The position numbers and the translations under genes are program-made. From contig NZ_PZYZ01000008.1 of NCBI RefSeq assembly GCF_003047295.1, positions 179,894 to 243,893 of the forward strand: 64,000 nucleotides of DNA. The letters run 5' to 3'. Below, in pieces: positions 32,722 to 41,946 of the stretch. The stretch is from Nocardioides sediminis (lineage in GTDB: Bacteria > Actinomycetota > Actinomycetes > Propionibacteriales > Nocardioidaceae). Below the pieces are notes generated by a model. That model saw only the letters and a list, made by a program, of their open reading frames with translations, did no database searches and was not told where the DNA came from. Positions within the stretch are counted from its first letter, which is position 1, and each line of letters begins with the position of its first letter.

Positions 32722-33657
32722 CCCGGGCCGTTCGGACGACGCGGCACTGCGGGCGGCGCGCGCCTCCATGAGGTCGAGCCGCCGGTCCTCCCGGGCGGCC
32801 TCCTTCATCGACGACCGGACCCACTGGACGAACAGCACCCCGAAGAACACCAGCCCGATGAGGTCACCGGAGGCCCACAGGATGCCGCCGGCGACGTGCT
32901 GGTCGTCGATCGCCGGCGGCAGCCACGCGCCCATCGGCCCCTCACGCAGCGCGAGGTAGTGCGACTCCCCGATCAACGTCGTCTGCCCCATGATCGTGAC
33001 GCCGAGGAAGGCGTGGAACGGCAGCGTCAGCACGGTGAGCAGCACCCGGAACGGGTAGCCCACCCGGCCCGGCAGCGGGTCGATCCCCATCAGGGGCCAG
33101 AAGAAGAGAGCACCGACGGCCACGAGGTGGATGTGCATCATCTCGTGCACGTACGTCGAGGACAGCGACGCGTCGTACCAGGACGTGTAGTAGAGCGCCC
33201 ACGGCGAGACGACGTACAGCGCGAACGTCAGCGGCGGGAAGGACAGCACCCGGGCGACCCGGGAGTGCAGGACGACCAGCAGCCAGCGGCGTGGACCGGC
33301 CGGCAGCGTCCGCAGGGCCAGCGTGATCGGCGCCCCCAGCGCGAGCGACAGCGGCACCACCATCGACAGCACCATGTGCTGGACCATGTGCACGCTCAGC
33401 AGGGTCGTGTCGTAGCGCGCCAGTCCGGAGGCGGTGGCGAAGACGAACGACCCCATGCCCAGCACCACGAACGACACCGTCCGGCCGACCGGCCAACGGT
33501 CCCCGCGCCGCCTCAGCAGGGCCACGCCGACCAGGTAGGCGCCCGCCACCCAGACGGCCAGGATGAACGGGACGGGATCGATCCCCCAGTCGGTGAAGAC
33601 CCTCCCGATGGTGAATCTCGGGAGGACCTCATCGGTCGTCCAGGCCGTCGTTGTCAC
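32719..33657 (-). CDS. Cytochrome c oxidase assembly protein (caa3-type CtaG family)
   Basis: A 312-residue integral membrane protein with about seven helices. Conserved His-rich pieces MVQHMVLSMVVPLSLALG and HEMMHIHLVAVGALFFWPLMGIDP are typical of the caa3_CtaG family, which supports copper delivery or assembly of cytochrome oxidase. The C-terminal tail is charged and cytoplasmic (EAAREDRRLDLMEARAA). It is divergent from ctaE and has a leaderless GTG start. It is clearly distinct from the Cox11-type CtaG of proteobacteria. Confidence 0.87.
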   Translation of the reverse strand: MTTTAWTTDEVLPRFTIGRVFTDWGIDPVPFILAVWVAGAYLVGVALLRRRGDRWPVGRTVSFVVLGMGSFVFATASGLARYDTTLLSVHMVQHMVLSMVVPLSLALGAPITLALRTLPAGPRRWLLVVLHSRVARVLSFPPLTFALYVVSPWALYYTSWYDASLSSTYVHEMMHIHLVAVGALFFWPLMGIDPLPGRVGYPFRVLLTVLTLPFHAFLGVTIMGQTTLIGESHYLALREGPMGAWLPPAIDDQHVAGGILWASGDLIGLVFFGVLFVQWVRSSMKEAAREDRRLDLMEARAARSAASSERPG

Positions 33658-33664
33658 GATGTGA

Positions 33665-33670
33665 ACAATA
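33665..33670 (-). promoter_or_regulatory. Leaderless -10 box for the oxidase assembly gene
   Basis: TATTGT, 7 nt upstream of the GTG at 33657. Confidence 0.5.
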
Positions 33671-33718
33671 TGACGGCGATAGTGAGGGGGTCGGGGTGCC
33701 CTCGGCGCCGGCTACCGA

Positions 33719-33724
33719 CATAAT
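33719..33724 (+). promoter_or_regulatory. -10 box for ctaE-qcrCAB
   Basis: CATAAT, 7 nt before a GTG at 33732. The box contains the A of a nearby in-frame ATG (33723), so that ATG would lie upstream of the transcript start. Confidence 0.45.
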
Positions 33725-33731
33725 GGCGCCC

Positions 33732-34370
33732 GTGGCGACAGCAACAGCGATTCCGGCATCCCGGCTGCACGGGCACCACGACCGTCCGAGCATGGTCAGC
33801 GTGGGCACGATCATCTGGCTCTCCAGCGAGCTGATGTTCTTCGCGGCACTCTTCGCGGCCTACTTCACGATCCGCGCGGTGAGCCCGGAGCTGTGGGCCC
33901 AGGAGACCGCGCTCCTCAACGTCCCGTTCGCGACGGTCAACACCGTGATCCTGGTGCTCTCCTCGCTCACCTGCCAGCTGGGCGTCTTCGCCGCCGAGCG
34001 CGGCCAGGTCGGCCGCAGCGGGTCGGTGTTCAAGGTCAGCGGCTGGGGCCTGCGCGAGTGGTTCATCCTGACCTACGTCATGGGCGCGATCTTCATCGGC
34101 GGCCAGGCGCTGGAGTACGCCGAGCTGATCCACGAGGGCGTGACCATCCCGTCCTCGGCCTACGGCACGATGTTCTACCTCACCACCGGCTTCCACGGCA
34201 TCCACGTCACCGGCGGCCTCATCGCGTTCCTCCTCGTCCTCGGTCGCACCTACATCGCGCGCCGGTTCACCCACGAGCAGGCCGTGAGCGCCATCGTCGT
34301 GTCCTACTACTGGCACTTCGTCGATGTCGTCTGGATCGGGCTGTTCGCCACGATCTACCTCATCAAGTAA
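33732..34370 (+). CDS. ctaE: Cytochrome c oxidase subunit III
   Basis: A 212-residue subunit III of the aa3 oxidase with five helices: MVSVGTIIWLSSELMFFAALFAAYF near the start, EWFILTYVMGAIFIGGQALEY in the middle, and FHGIHVTGGLIAFLL and YYWHFVDVVWIGLFATIYL at the end. The seven-helix form of other bacteria loses its first two helices in actinobacteria, as here. I chose the GTG at 33732 because a CATAAT box lies 7 nt upstream and the resulting length is near that of mycobacterial CtaE; an ATG 9 nt earlier is possible. First gene of ctaE-qcrC-qcrA-qcrB. Confidence 0.94.
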   Translation: MATATAIPASRLHGHHDRPSMVSVGTIIWLSSELMFFAALFAAYFTIRAVSPELWAQETALLNVPFATVNTVILVLSSLTCQLGVFAAERGQVGRSGSVFKVSGWGLREWFILTYVMGAIFIGGQALEYAELIHEGVTIPSSAYGTMFYLTTGFHGIHVTGGLIAFLLVLGRTYIARRFTHEQAVSAIVVSYYWHFVDVVWIGLFATIYLIK

Positions 34371-34400
34371 GCCCCCCGACCCGGACAGCTAGGACTCACT

Positions 34401-35276
34401 GTGCGCTTGTTGAACCGCTCCGCAGGTCGGATCTCCCGGCACCGCCGCGGCCCCCTCGCCGGACTCGTCGTGCTCCTCCTCGGCCTCGTGCTCACCGGCG
34501 GCCTCTACACCGCCTTCTCGCCCGCCCAGGCCGAGAGCACCAGCGACGAGGAGCTCATCGCCCAGGGCCGCGAGCTCTTCCTCGTGGGCTGCTCGTTCTG
34601 CCACGGCCAGAACGGCGAGGGCATCTCGACCGCCCGCGACGGCTACCAGGTCGGCCCGTCGCTCGTCGGCGTCGGCGCCGCCGCCGTCGACTTCCAGGTC
34701 GGCACCGGCCGCATGCCGATGGCCAACCCGGGCCAGCAGGCCCCGCGCAAGAAGCCGGTCTACAACGAGGAGGAGATCGCTGCGCTCGCGGCGTACGTCG
34801 CCTCGCTGGCCCCCGGCCCCGCCATCCCCAGCCCCGAGGACTACTCGATCGACGGGCTGTCGGAGGAGGAGCGCGAGGAGGCCATCTCCCGCGGCGGCCA
34901 GATCTTCCTCACCAACTGCACGGCCTGCCACAACTTCAACGGTGCCGGCGGCGCCATGCCGCGCGGTGGCTATGCCCCCACCCTGCACGGCGTCGAGCCC
35001 AAGTACATCTACGAGGCCATGCTCACCGGCCCGCAGACCATGCCGACCTTCAGCAACGGCAACCTCTCCCCCGAGGAGAAGCGCGACGTCATTGCCTACC
35101 TGGGTAGTCTCGAGGAGACCCCTGAGTACGGCGGCTTCGGCCTCGGCGGCCTGGGCCCTGTCTCGGAGGGCCTGTTCGCCTGGATCGTCGGAATCGGCGG
35201 CCTGGTCGGCTTCGCCGTCTGGATCGCTGCCCACAGCACGCGCAGCTCGAAGATCAAGGAAGGGGCCGAGGCGTGA
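34401..35276 (+). CDS. qcrC: Cytochrome bc1 complex diheme cytochrome c subunit
   Basis: A 291-residue membrane-anchored cytochrome cc. An N-terminal helix (residues 19-38) precedes two c-type domains with CSFCH (C64, C67, H68) and CTACH (C173, C176, H177). A C-terminal helix follows (FAWIVGIGGLVGFAVWIAA). It passes electrons from the Rieske protein directly to the CuA site of CtaC, replacing a free cytochrome c in the actinobacterial supercomplex. GTG start with AGGA upstream. It overlaps qcrA (GTGA). Confidence 0.96.
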   Translation: MRLLNRSAGRISRHRRGPLAGLVVLLLGLVLTGGLYTAFSPAQAESTSDEELIAQGRELFLVGCSFCHGQNGEGISTARDGYQVGPSLVGVGAAAVDFQVGTGRMPMANPGQQAPRKKPVYNEEEIAALAAYVASLAPGPAIPSPEDYSIDGLSEEEREEAISRGGQIFLTNCTACHNFNGAGGAMPRGGYAPTLHGVEPKYIYEAMLTGPQTMPTFSNGNLSPEEKRDVIAYLGSLEETPEYGGFGLGGLGPVSEGLFAWIVGIGGLVGFAVWIAAHSTRSSKIKEGAEA

Positions 35277-36340
35277 GCGACTCGCACCACAACACTCCGG
35301 CCGTGGTGGAGGAGCCCATTCCCAACCCCGGCCTGCCCGCCCACCACTGGCGTCCCACGGACGTCGACGAGCGTGCGGAGAAGCGTGCCGAGCGCCAGGT
35401 CGCCGCGTTCTTCGGGCTCTCGATGGTGTGCGCGGTCCTCTTCGTGGTCGCCTACTTCACCTTGGAGATCGGTGACAACTTCGACACCTTCGCAGGGCTC
35501 GGCGCCTCCACGGTCGCGCTCGGACTCAGCCTCGGCGGCGCCCTGCTCCTGATCGGCCTCGGCATCATCCAGTGGGCGCGCAAGCTCATGGGTGACCACG
35601 AGATCATCGAGATGCGCCACCCCGCCGCGTCCAGCGACGAGGACCGCGCGGCCACGCTCGAGGCGCTCTCGATCGGCACCGAGGAGTCCGGCATCGGCCG
35701 TCGCCCGCTGGTGCGCAACACGCTGCTCGGCGCCGTGGCGATGACGGGCCTGCCGGCCGTCGTGCTGCTGCGCGACCTCGGCCCCACCAACGCCGAGATC
35801 GCCAACGCCGAGGAGGGCCTGGGCCTCCAGCACACCATCTGGAAGCAGGGCATGCGCCTGGTTCGCGACGTCGTCGGTACCCCGATCAGGGCCTCCGAGC
35901 TCGAGATCGGCGACCTGGTCAACGCAGCCCCCGAGGCGCTCTTCCCGACCGAGGAGAACGGCTACCCCGAGATCGAGGGCATTCCGCTCCAGGTCCAGAA
36001 GGCCAAGGGCGCGATCATCGTCGTCAAGATGGAGCCCCAGGACATCACCCCCGGCGAGGGCCGGGAGAACTGGTCGGTCAACGGGATCCTCTGCTACTCC
36101 AAGATCTGCACCCACGTGGGCTGCCCGATCTCGCTGTACGAGCGGACCACGCACCACGTGCTCTGCCCGTGCCACCAGTCCACGTTCGACCTGGCCGACT
36201 CGGCCAAGGTCGTCTTCGGACCCGCTCACCGTCCCCTCCCCCAGCTGCCCCTGGCAGTCGACGAGGAGGGCTACCTGATCGCACAGAGCGACTTCACTGA
36301 GCCCATCGGGGCCAGCTACTGGGAGCGTGAGAAGCAATGA
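35273..36340 (+). CDS. qcrA: Cytochrome bc1 complex Rieske iron-sulfur subunit
   Basis: A 355-residue Rieske protein. A hydrophilic N-terminus of about 45 residues is followed by three transmembrane segments near 46-68, 78-102 and 148-168, the actinobacterial arrangement. The C-terminal domain binds the [2Fe-2S] cluster through CTHVGC and CPCHQS. It transfers electrons from menaquinol to the cytochrome c domains. Overlaps both neighbours (GTGA and ATGA), consistent with a fixed subunit ratio. Confidence 0.96.
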   Translation: MSDSHHNTPAVVEEPIPNPGLPAHHWRPTDVDERAEKRAERQVAAFFGLSMVCAVLFVVAYFTLEIGDNFDTFAGLGASTVALGLSLGGALLLIGLGIIQWARKLMGDHEIIEMRHPAASSDEDRAATLEALSIGTEESGIGRRPLVRNTLLGAVAMTGLPAVVLLRDLGPTNAEIANAEEGLGLQHTIWKQGMRLVRDVVGTPIRASELEIGDLVNAAPEALFPTEENGYPEIEGIPLQVQKAKGAIIVVKMEPQDITPGEGRENWSVNGILCYSKICTHVGCPISLYERTTHHVLCPCHQSTFDLADSAKVVFGPAHRPLPQLPLAVDEEGYLIAQSDFTEPIGASYWEREKQ

Positions 36341-38091
36341 GCCTCGACACAAGCAAGGTCGCCAGCACCAACGGCACGACCGCTGCCACTGCGAGCAAGC
36401 CGTCGAAGATCGGCGGGGTCGCCACGTGGGCCGACGACCGCCTGGGCCTGGCCGGGGCGATGCGCAAGAACCTGCGCAAGGTCTTCCCCGATCACTGGTC
36501 CTTCATGCTGGGCGAGATCGCGCTGTGGAGCTTCGTGGTCCTGCTCCTCACCGGCGTCTTCCTGACCCTGTGGTTCAACCCGAGCATGGGCGAGATCCAC
36601 TACGAGGGCTCCTACGACCAGCTCCGCGGCATCACCATGTCCGAGGCGATGGCGTCGACGCTCAACATCTCCTTCGACGTCCGCGGCGGCCTCCTGATGC
36701 GCCAGATGCACCACTGGGCGGCGATGCTCTTCATCGCCTCGATGATGGTGCACCTGCTCCGCGTCGCCTTCACCGGCGCCTACCGGAAGCCGCGCGAGCT
36801 CAACTGGGTCATCGGCTGCCTGCTGCTGCTCCTGGGCACGCTCGAGGGCTTCACCGGCTACTCGCTCCCCGACGACCTGCTCTCGGGCACCGGCGTCCGG
36901 GCCGCCGACGGCTTCCTCAAGGCCACCCCGGTCGTGGGCAGCTACATGTCGTTCTTCCTCTTCGGCGGCGAGTTCCCCGGGGACTCGATCATCCCGCGGC
37001 TCTACATCGTCCACGTGCTGCTGATCCCCGGCCTGCTCCTCGGCCTCATCGCCGCGCACATGCTGCTGCTCGTCTACCACAAGCACACGCAGTGGCCCGG
37101 CCCCGGCCGCACCAACGACAACGTGGTCGGCTTCCCGATGCTCCCCGTGTACGCCGCCAAGGCCGGCGGGTTCTTCTTCATCGTCTTCGGCGTCACCGCC
37201 ATCATGGGTGGCCTCCTGACGATCAACCCGGTGTGGAAGTTCGGCCCCTACGACCCGACCAAGGTCACGGCCGGGTCGCAGCCCGACTGGTACATGGGCT
37301 GGCCCGACGGCCTGCTGCGCATCATGCCCGGCTGGGAGTCGGTGATCTTCGGCTACACGATCTCGTGGAACGTCATGATCCCGATCCTCATCGTGCCGCC
37401 GCTGATGCTCGTCATCCTGATGCTGCTGCCCTTCATCGAGGGCTGGATCACCGGCGACAAGCGTGACCACCACTTGCTCCAGCGTCCGCGCAACGCGCCG
37501 ACCCGCACGGCGGTCATGGTCTCCCTGATGACCTTCTACGGCCTCGCCTGGGCGGCCGGCGGCAACGACCTGATCGCGATCAAGCTCGACCTGAGCATCA
37601 ACCAGATCACCTACTTCATGCGGGTGATGATCTTCCTGGGCCCGCTCATCGCGTTCATCGTCACCCGTCGCTGGTGCATCTCGCTGCAGCGTCACGACAA
37701 CGAGAAGCTGCTGCACGGCTACGAGACCGGCGTCATCATGCGGTCTCCCGACGGCGGCTACTCCGAGCGCCACCTGCCGATCAGCGACACCGCGGCGTAC
37801 ACCCTCACCGCCCGGGACCGCGACGAGATCTACACGGTCGACGGGGACACCGACAGCAACGGCGTCACGGCGCCGGGCTCCCGGGTCCAGGCGCTGCGCG
37901 CCAAGCTCTCGGCGAAGATGTACGAGCACAACGTGCAGAAGCCCACCGCGGCCGAGATCGAGGAGGCGCACCACCACGCCGAGCACGAGCACGCGCTCGA
38001 GGCGGGGCTCGACCACCCGGCCGACGGCCACCAGTTCGACGGCCACAGCGACCACACGGTCGAGGAGGCCCCGCTCCGCGGCGGCCACTGA
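36337..38091 (+). CDS. qcrB: Cytochrome bc1 complex cytochrome b subunit
   Basis: A 584-residue cytochrome b. The N-terminal core has eight helices with heme-binding His residues in MHHWAAMLFIASMMVHLLR and HVLLIPGLLLGLIAAHMLLLVYHKHTQ, a PDWYMGWPDGLLR quinol-site region (the PEWY equivalent), and later helices. The last 130 residues form a hydrophilic His-rich extension (HHHAEHEHALEAGLDH), longer than in mitochondrial cytochrome b but normal for actinobacteria. It completes the qcrCAB set and ends at a strong terminator. Confidence 0.96.
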   Translation: MSLDTSKVASTNGTTAATASKPSKIGGVATWADDRLGLAGAMRKNLRKVFPDHWSFMLGEIALWSFVVLLLTGVFLTLWFNPSMGEIHYEGSYDQLRGITMSEAMASTLNISFDVRGGLLMRQMHHWAAMLFIASMMVHLLRVAFTGAYRKPRELNWVIGCLLLLLGTLEGFTGYSLPDDLLSGTGVRAADGFLKATPVVGSYMSFFLFGGEFPGDSIIPRLYIVHVLLIPGLLLGLIAAHMLLLVYHKHTQWPGPGRTNDNVVGFPMLPVYAAKAGGFFFIVFGVTAIMGGLLTINPVWKFGPYDPTKVTAGSQPDWYMGWPDGLLRIMPGWESVIFGYTISWNVMIPILIVPPLMLVILMLLPFIEGWITGDKRDHHLLQRPRNAPTRTAVMVSLMTFYGLAWAAGGNDLIAIKLDLSINQITYFMRVMIFLGPLIAFIVTRRWCISLQRHDNEKLLHGYETGVIMRSPDGGYSERHLPISDTAAYTLTARDRDEIYTVDGDTDSNGVTAPGSRVQALRAKLSAKMYEHNVQKPTAAEIEEAHHHAEHEHALEAGLDHPADGHQFDGHSDHTVEEAPLRGGH

Positions 38092-38104
38092 CGCACCACG
38101 ACAG

Positions 38105-38134
38105 GTGCCCCGGACCCGACTGGGTCCGGGGCAC
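38105..38134. terminator. Bidirectional terminator after qcrB
   Basis: Perfect 13-bp stem GTGCCCCGGACCC / GGGTCCGGGGCAC with a GACT loop, 14 bp after the qcrB stop and just before the end of the convergent gene. Followed by TCGTCATTT on the plus strand. Confidence 0.85.
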
Positions 38135-38137
38135 TCG

Positions 38138-38413
38138 TCATTTCGGGGGGCGCAGCACCCACCAGGACCCGAACCCCGCAACCACTCCGACCAGCACGCT
38201 CAGGATGTACCAGGCACCCTCGTACGGGTAGTCCTCGGGGCGGTAGAACACGACCCCGACGACGTCGGCCTGGACGCCGAAGAGCAGTGTCGTGACTCCG
38301 CAGAGCACTCCCGCGACGCTCCCGAGGACGGCGGCGCCGACCTCGCGTACCGGCCGTGGGGCAGCGCACTTGCCAATGCCGGGAGAAGGATCCGAGGGCG
38401 TGGTCGACGTCAT
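38138..38413 (-). CDS. Small two-helix membrane protein
   Basis: A 91-residue protein (103 if an upstream ATG at 38449 is used). Residues 20-45 and 63-85 are hydrophobic (VGAAVLGSVAGVLCGVTTLLFG and ILSVLVGVVAGFGSWWVL), separated by a loop with YRPEDYPYEGAWY. A similar small membrane gene, Rv2197c, follows qcrB in M. tuberculosis, so it may be an accessory of the respiratory complex, but the two may not be related in sequence. Confidence 0.66.
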   Translation of the reverse strand: MTSTTPSDPSPGIGKCAAPRPVREVGAAVLGSVAGVLCGVTTLLFGVQADVVGVVFYRPEDYPYEGAWYILSVLVGVVAGFGSWWVLRPPK

Positions 38414-38497
38414 GCTCCCAGGGTGTCCGGAGCCTGTCGTTCCCGACATGGAGGCGCGTACTCAGTTGCGGACAGCCACCTCGACGAGGTTCCCGCC

Positions 38498-39709
38498 CTA
38501 CAGCGCGGAGCCGGCCTTGTAGTCGGCGAAGGAGGCGTTCCAGTCGCCGTACCCGTTGGTGAGGGTCATCCAGCGGTCGGTGCCGGTGTACTCCACGACG
38601 TCGCCACGACGCGTCATGGCGTAGAGCCACCCGGCGTCGGCGGTGGAGAGGCCGGTGCAGCCGTGCGAGACGTTGGCGCTGCCCTGGGAGCCGACCGACC
38701 ACGGCGCGGCGTGGATGAACTCGCCGGAGTGCGTGAGCCGCATGGCCCACTGCACGTCGTCGATGTCGTAGGCCTCCGGGTCGTCGCTGGCGATGCCGAC
38801 GGTCTCGGAGTTCATCCGCTTCTCCGCGAACTTCTCCATGATGACCTTGGTGCCCGACCGGGTGGTGAAGCCGGGCTTGCCCGTCGTCACCGGGATGGTC
38901 CGCAGCAGCGTGCCGTTGGAGAAGACCTGCATCTGGTGCGTGGCCGCGTTGACCTTGTAGACGTGCGCGTCACCGACCTGGAAGTCGACGGTGCGGCTCT
39001 CCTGGCCGTAGATGCCGTTGCCGGCGGGGATCGAGTTGACGTCGATGTCCACCGACACCTCGGTGCCGGCCTGCCAGTAGGTGCGCGGGCGGAAGTGCAC
39101 CTCGGTGTCACTGATCCAGTGCCACGAGCCGGGCTGGGCGGGCGTGCTGGTGACCTTCATGTGCCGCTCGAAGGCGGCCTTGTCGGTCACGGGCAGGTCG
39201 AAGCTCACCACGACCGGCATGCCCACCCCGACGGTCTCGCCCGCGAGCGGGGCGACGGAGGCGTAGGTCTGCTCGTCCAGGGTCAGGTCCTGGGTGTGGA
39301 AGCGCACGGACCGGTTGACGGTCTCGCCGTCGGACCGGGTGGCGCGGGCACGAGCGACGTAGTCGGTGCCCGGCTCCAGCCGCCCCGTGGACTGCCACGA
39401 GCCGCCCTTGACCCGGCCCTCGAGCCGGGTGCCGTCGGCGGCCGCGACCACCACGTCCTCGAGGTCGCCGTCCTCGACCGTCAGCTCCACGGGCTCACCG
39501 ATGGGGACCGAGGAGCGGTCGCGGGCGTCGAGGTCGAAGCGCACCGGGACGGCCTTCTCGGCCACCGTGGTGGACCGCTCCCCCGGCGCCGCCTCGGGCT
39601 CGCCGGAAGTGGCGCTGCAGGCCGCCAGGGACCCGCTCAGCAGCACCGCGGACAGCGCGGTGCCGAGGCGACGTACGGACGGCGTGGTGGATCGGGCCTG
39701 AGCAGGCAT
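38498..39709 (-). CDS. L,D-transpeptidase lipoprotein with Ig-like domains
   Basis: A 403-residue cell-wall enzyme that forms 3-3 peptidoglycan cross-links. The signal peptide ends in a lipobox LAAC near residue 32. Two Ig-like domains (about 60-140 and 150-250) precede the YkuD catalytic domain (about 255-385) with the active site SHGCTGLS. The whole resembles LdtMt1/LdtMt2 of mycobacteria. GGGGGAAAG just upstream of the ATG is a good ribosome-binding site, with a TACTCT box about 41 nt upstream of the ATG. It lies between the qcr operon and ctaF, where it is not part of the conserved respiratory order. Confidence 0.91.
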   Translation of the reverse strand: MPAQARSTTPSVRRLGTALSAVLLSGSLAACSATSGEPEAAPGERSTTVAEKAVPVRFDLDARDRSSVPIGEPVELTVEDGDLEDVVVAAADGTRLEGRVKGGSWQSTGRLEPGTDYVARARATRSDGETVNRSVRFHTQDLTLDEQTYASVAPLAGETVGVGMPVVVSFDLPVTDKAAFERHMKVTSTPAQPGSWHWISDTEVHFRPRTYWQAGTEVSVDIDVNSIPAGNGIYGQESRTVDFQVGDAHVYKVNAATHQMQVFSNGTLLRTIPVTTGKPGFTTRSGTKVIMEKFAEKRMNSETVGIASDDPEAYDIDDVQWAMRLTHSGEFIHAAPWSVGSQGSANVSHGCTGLSTADAGWLYAMTRRGDVVEYTGTDRWMTLTNGYGDWNASFADYKAGSAL

Positions 39710-39781
39710 GCGCGTGCTTTCCCCCAGAGACGTGGTGCCAGGTCTTCTCCAGAGTAACCGCGCCCGCCCGGACGGGGAGAA

Positions 39782-40180
39782 TCAGTGAGCGTGCTCGCCG
39801 CGGTAGTACTCGAAGACGAAGCCGCACAGGGTGATGGCTCCCGCCGCCCCGCCGATGATGAAGAGCCACCAGGCGCCCATCGCGATGCCGTAGACACAGA
39901 CCGCCAGGGTCAGCGCGGTCCACAGCGGCCACCACGAGTAGGGCGGGAAGAAGCCCAGCTCGCCGGCGCCGTCGGCGATCTCGCCGTCCTTGCGGTCCTC
40001 GGGACGCGGGTCCATCCGGGCCGCGTGGAAGCCGAGGTAGAGGGCGACCATCAGCGTCAGCAGCGTGGTCATCGTCAGCGCGGACGTGCCCGTCCAGTCA
40101 CCGGTGATGAACCAGTAGGCCGGCGTCACCAGCACGAAGAAGATCGTGGTGATGATGAAGATCCAGGACTCAGCCTTCAC
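39782..40180 (-). CDS. ctaF: Cytochrome c oxidase subunit IV (actinobacterial)
   Basis: A 132-residue protein with four predicted helices, two at the N-terminus (WIFIITTIFFVLVTPAYWFI and ALTMTTLLTLMVALYLGF) and two at the C-terminus. This actinobacteria-specific subunit stabilises the aa3 oxidase. Its ATG overlaps the ctaD stop (ATGA), so subunits I and IV are coupled. Equivalent to Rv2199c. Confidence 0.92.
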   Translation of the reverse strand: MKAESWIFIITTIFFVLVTPAYWFITGDWTGTSALTMTTLLTLMVALYLGFHAARMDPRPEDRKDGEIADGAGELGFFPPYSWWPLWTALTLAVCVYGIAMGAWWLFIIGGAAGAITLCGFVFEYYRGEHAH

Positions 40181-41946
40181 CGGGCGTCTCCTTCGGTGGT
40201 GTCGTCGTCGCTGACGCGCTGGCGCAGCATCTCCTCGCGGCCGTCCACCTCGGGGGCGTCCGCCGGCTCACCGCGGCGCTCGGCCTCGTTCTCGGCGAGC
40301 TCGAGCATCGCGATCTCGGGGTGGTGCAGGTCGAAGGCCGGGGACTCCGAGCGGATCCGCGGGAGGGTGTGGAAGTTGTGGCGCGGCGGCGGGCTGCTGG
40401 TGGCCCACTCGAGCGAGCGGCCCCAGCCCCACGGGTCGTCCACCTCGACCTTCGGCCCGCGGGCCGAGACGTAGACGTTGTAGAGGAACGGCAGCGTCGA
40501 GGCACCCAGCAGGAAGGCGCCGATGGTCGACACCTGGTTGAGGGTGGTGAAGCCGTCCTCGGGGAGGTAGTCGGCGTAGCGGCGCGGCATGCCCTCGACA
40601 CCCAGCCAGTGCTGGACGAGGAAGGTGGTGTGGAAGCCGACGAACAGCAGCCAGAAGTGCGCCTTGCCGAGCCGCTCGTCGAGCATCCGGCCGGTCATCT
40701 TGGGCCACCAGAAGTAGAAGCCGGCGAACATCGCGAACACCACGGTGCCGAAGACCACGTAGTGGAAGTGCGCCACCACGAAGTAGGAGTCGGACACGTG
40801 GAAGTCCAGCGGCGGGCTGGCCAGGATGACGCCCGTGAGGCCACCGAAGAGGAAGGTGGTGAGGAAGCCGATCGACCACAGCATCGGGGTGTCGAAGGAC
40901 AGGGATCCGCCCCACATCGTGCCGATCCAGTTGAAGAACTTCACTCCGGTGGGCACCGCGATCAGGAAGGTCATGCCGGAGAAGAACGGCAGGTCCACCG
41001 CGCCGGTGACGAACATGTGGTGCGCCCAGACGGCGACCGAGAGGATCGCGATGCCGAGCGTGGCGCCGACCAGGCCGACGTAGCCGAACAGCGGCTTGCG
41101 GCTGAAGACCGGCAGGATCTCCGACACGATGCCGAAGAACGGCAGCGCGATGATGTAGACCTCCGGGTGGCCGAAGAACCAGAACAGGTGCTGCCACAGG
41201 ATCGGTCCGCCGTGGGACGGGTCGAACACGTGCGCCCCGAGGAGGCGGTCGGCCTCGAGCGAGAGCAGCGCACCGGCCAGGATCGGGAAGGCGATCAGCA
41301 CGAGCAGCGACGTGATCAGGGCGTTCCACACGAAGATGGGCATCCGGAACATCGTCATGCCGGGGGCGCGCATGCAGATGATGGTGGTGATGAAGTTGAC
41401 CGCACCGAGGATGGTGCCGAGACCGGCCATCCACAGGCCCATGATCCACAGGTCGCCACCGACGCCCGGCGAGCGGACGCCGTCGGAGAGCGGCGTGTAG
41501 GCGAACCAGCCGAAGCTCGCGGCACCCGACGGGGTCAGGAAGCCGGAGGCGGCGATCAGGCCGCCGAAGAGGAACAGCCAGTAGCTGAACATGTTGAGGC
41601 GCGGGAACGCCACGTCGGGCGCACCGATCTGCAGCGGCATGATCACGTTGGCGAAGCCGAAGAACAGCGGCGTCGCGAACAGCAGCAGCATGATCGTGCC
41701 GTGCATCGTGAAGAGCTGGTTGTAGAGCTCGTCGTTGACGACCTGCTGGCCCGGGAACGCGAGCTCCGAGCGGATCAGCATGGCCATCAGGCCGCCGATC
41801 ATGAACCACGCGAACGAGGTGATCAGGTACATCTTGCCGATCAGCTTGTGATCGGTCGTGGTCATGATCCGGACCAGCTGCTGGCCGAGTGTCCGCTTGG
41901 GGCCGGGCGTGGTGGTGGCGGTGCCGGGGGTCGCGGTGGCGGTCAC
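40177..41946 (-). CDS. ctaD: Cytochrome c oxidase subunit I
   Basis: A 589-residue twelve-helix heme-copper oxidase subunit. Helix VI has the cross-linked His-Tyr motif in FFGHPEVYIIALP, the CuB histidine pair is present as WAHHMFVTG, and heme ligands occur in FHYVVFGTV and in the N-terminal MHGTIMLLLFATP. K-channel and D-channel residues appear conserved by eye. The GTG at 41946 overlaps the ctaC stop (GTGA) and is followed by the usual Thr/Ala-rich N-terminus. In M. tuberculosis ctaD lies elsewhere, whereas here it sits between ctaC and ctaF. Confidence 0.95.
   Translation of the reverse strand: MTATATPGTATTTPGPKRTLGQQLVRIMTTTDHKLIGKMYLITSFAWFMIGGLMAMLIRSELAFPGQQVVNDELYNQLFTMHGTIMLLLFATPLFFGFANVIMPLQIGAPDVAFPRLNMFSYWLFLFGGLIAASGFLTPSGAASFGWFAYTPLSDGVRSPGVGGDLWIMGLWMAGLGTILGAVNFITTIICMRAPGMTMFRMPIFVWNALITSLLVLIAFPILAGALLSLEADRLLGAHVFDPSHGGPILWQHLFWFFGHPEVYIIALPFFGIVSEILPVFSRKPLFGYVGLVGATLGIAILSVAVWAHHMFVTGAVDLPFFSGMTFLIAVPTGVKFFNWIGTMWGGSLSFDTPMLWSIGFLTTFLFGGLTGVILASPPLDFHVSDSYFVVAHFHYVVFGTVVFAMFAGFYFWWPKMTGRMLDERLGKAHFWLLFVGFHTTFLVQHWLGVEGMPRRYADYLPEDGFTTLNQVSTIGAFLLGASTLPFLYNVYVSARGPKVEVDDPWGWGRSLEWATSSPPPRHNFHTLPRIRSESPAFDLHHPEIAMLELAENEAERRGEPADAPEVDGREEMLRQRVSDDDTTEGDAR

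Noticed and set aside
36316..38181. A 621-codon minus-strand frame over qcrB
   Set aside because: Shadow of the cytochrome b gene, rich in Arg, Gly and His without helices.
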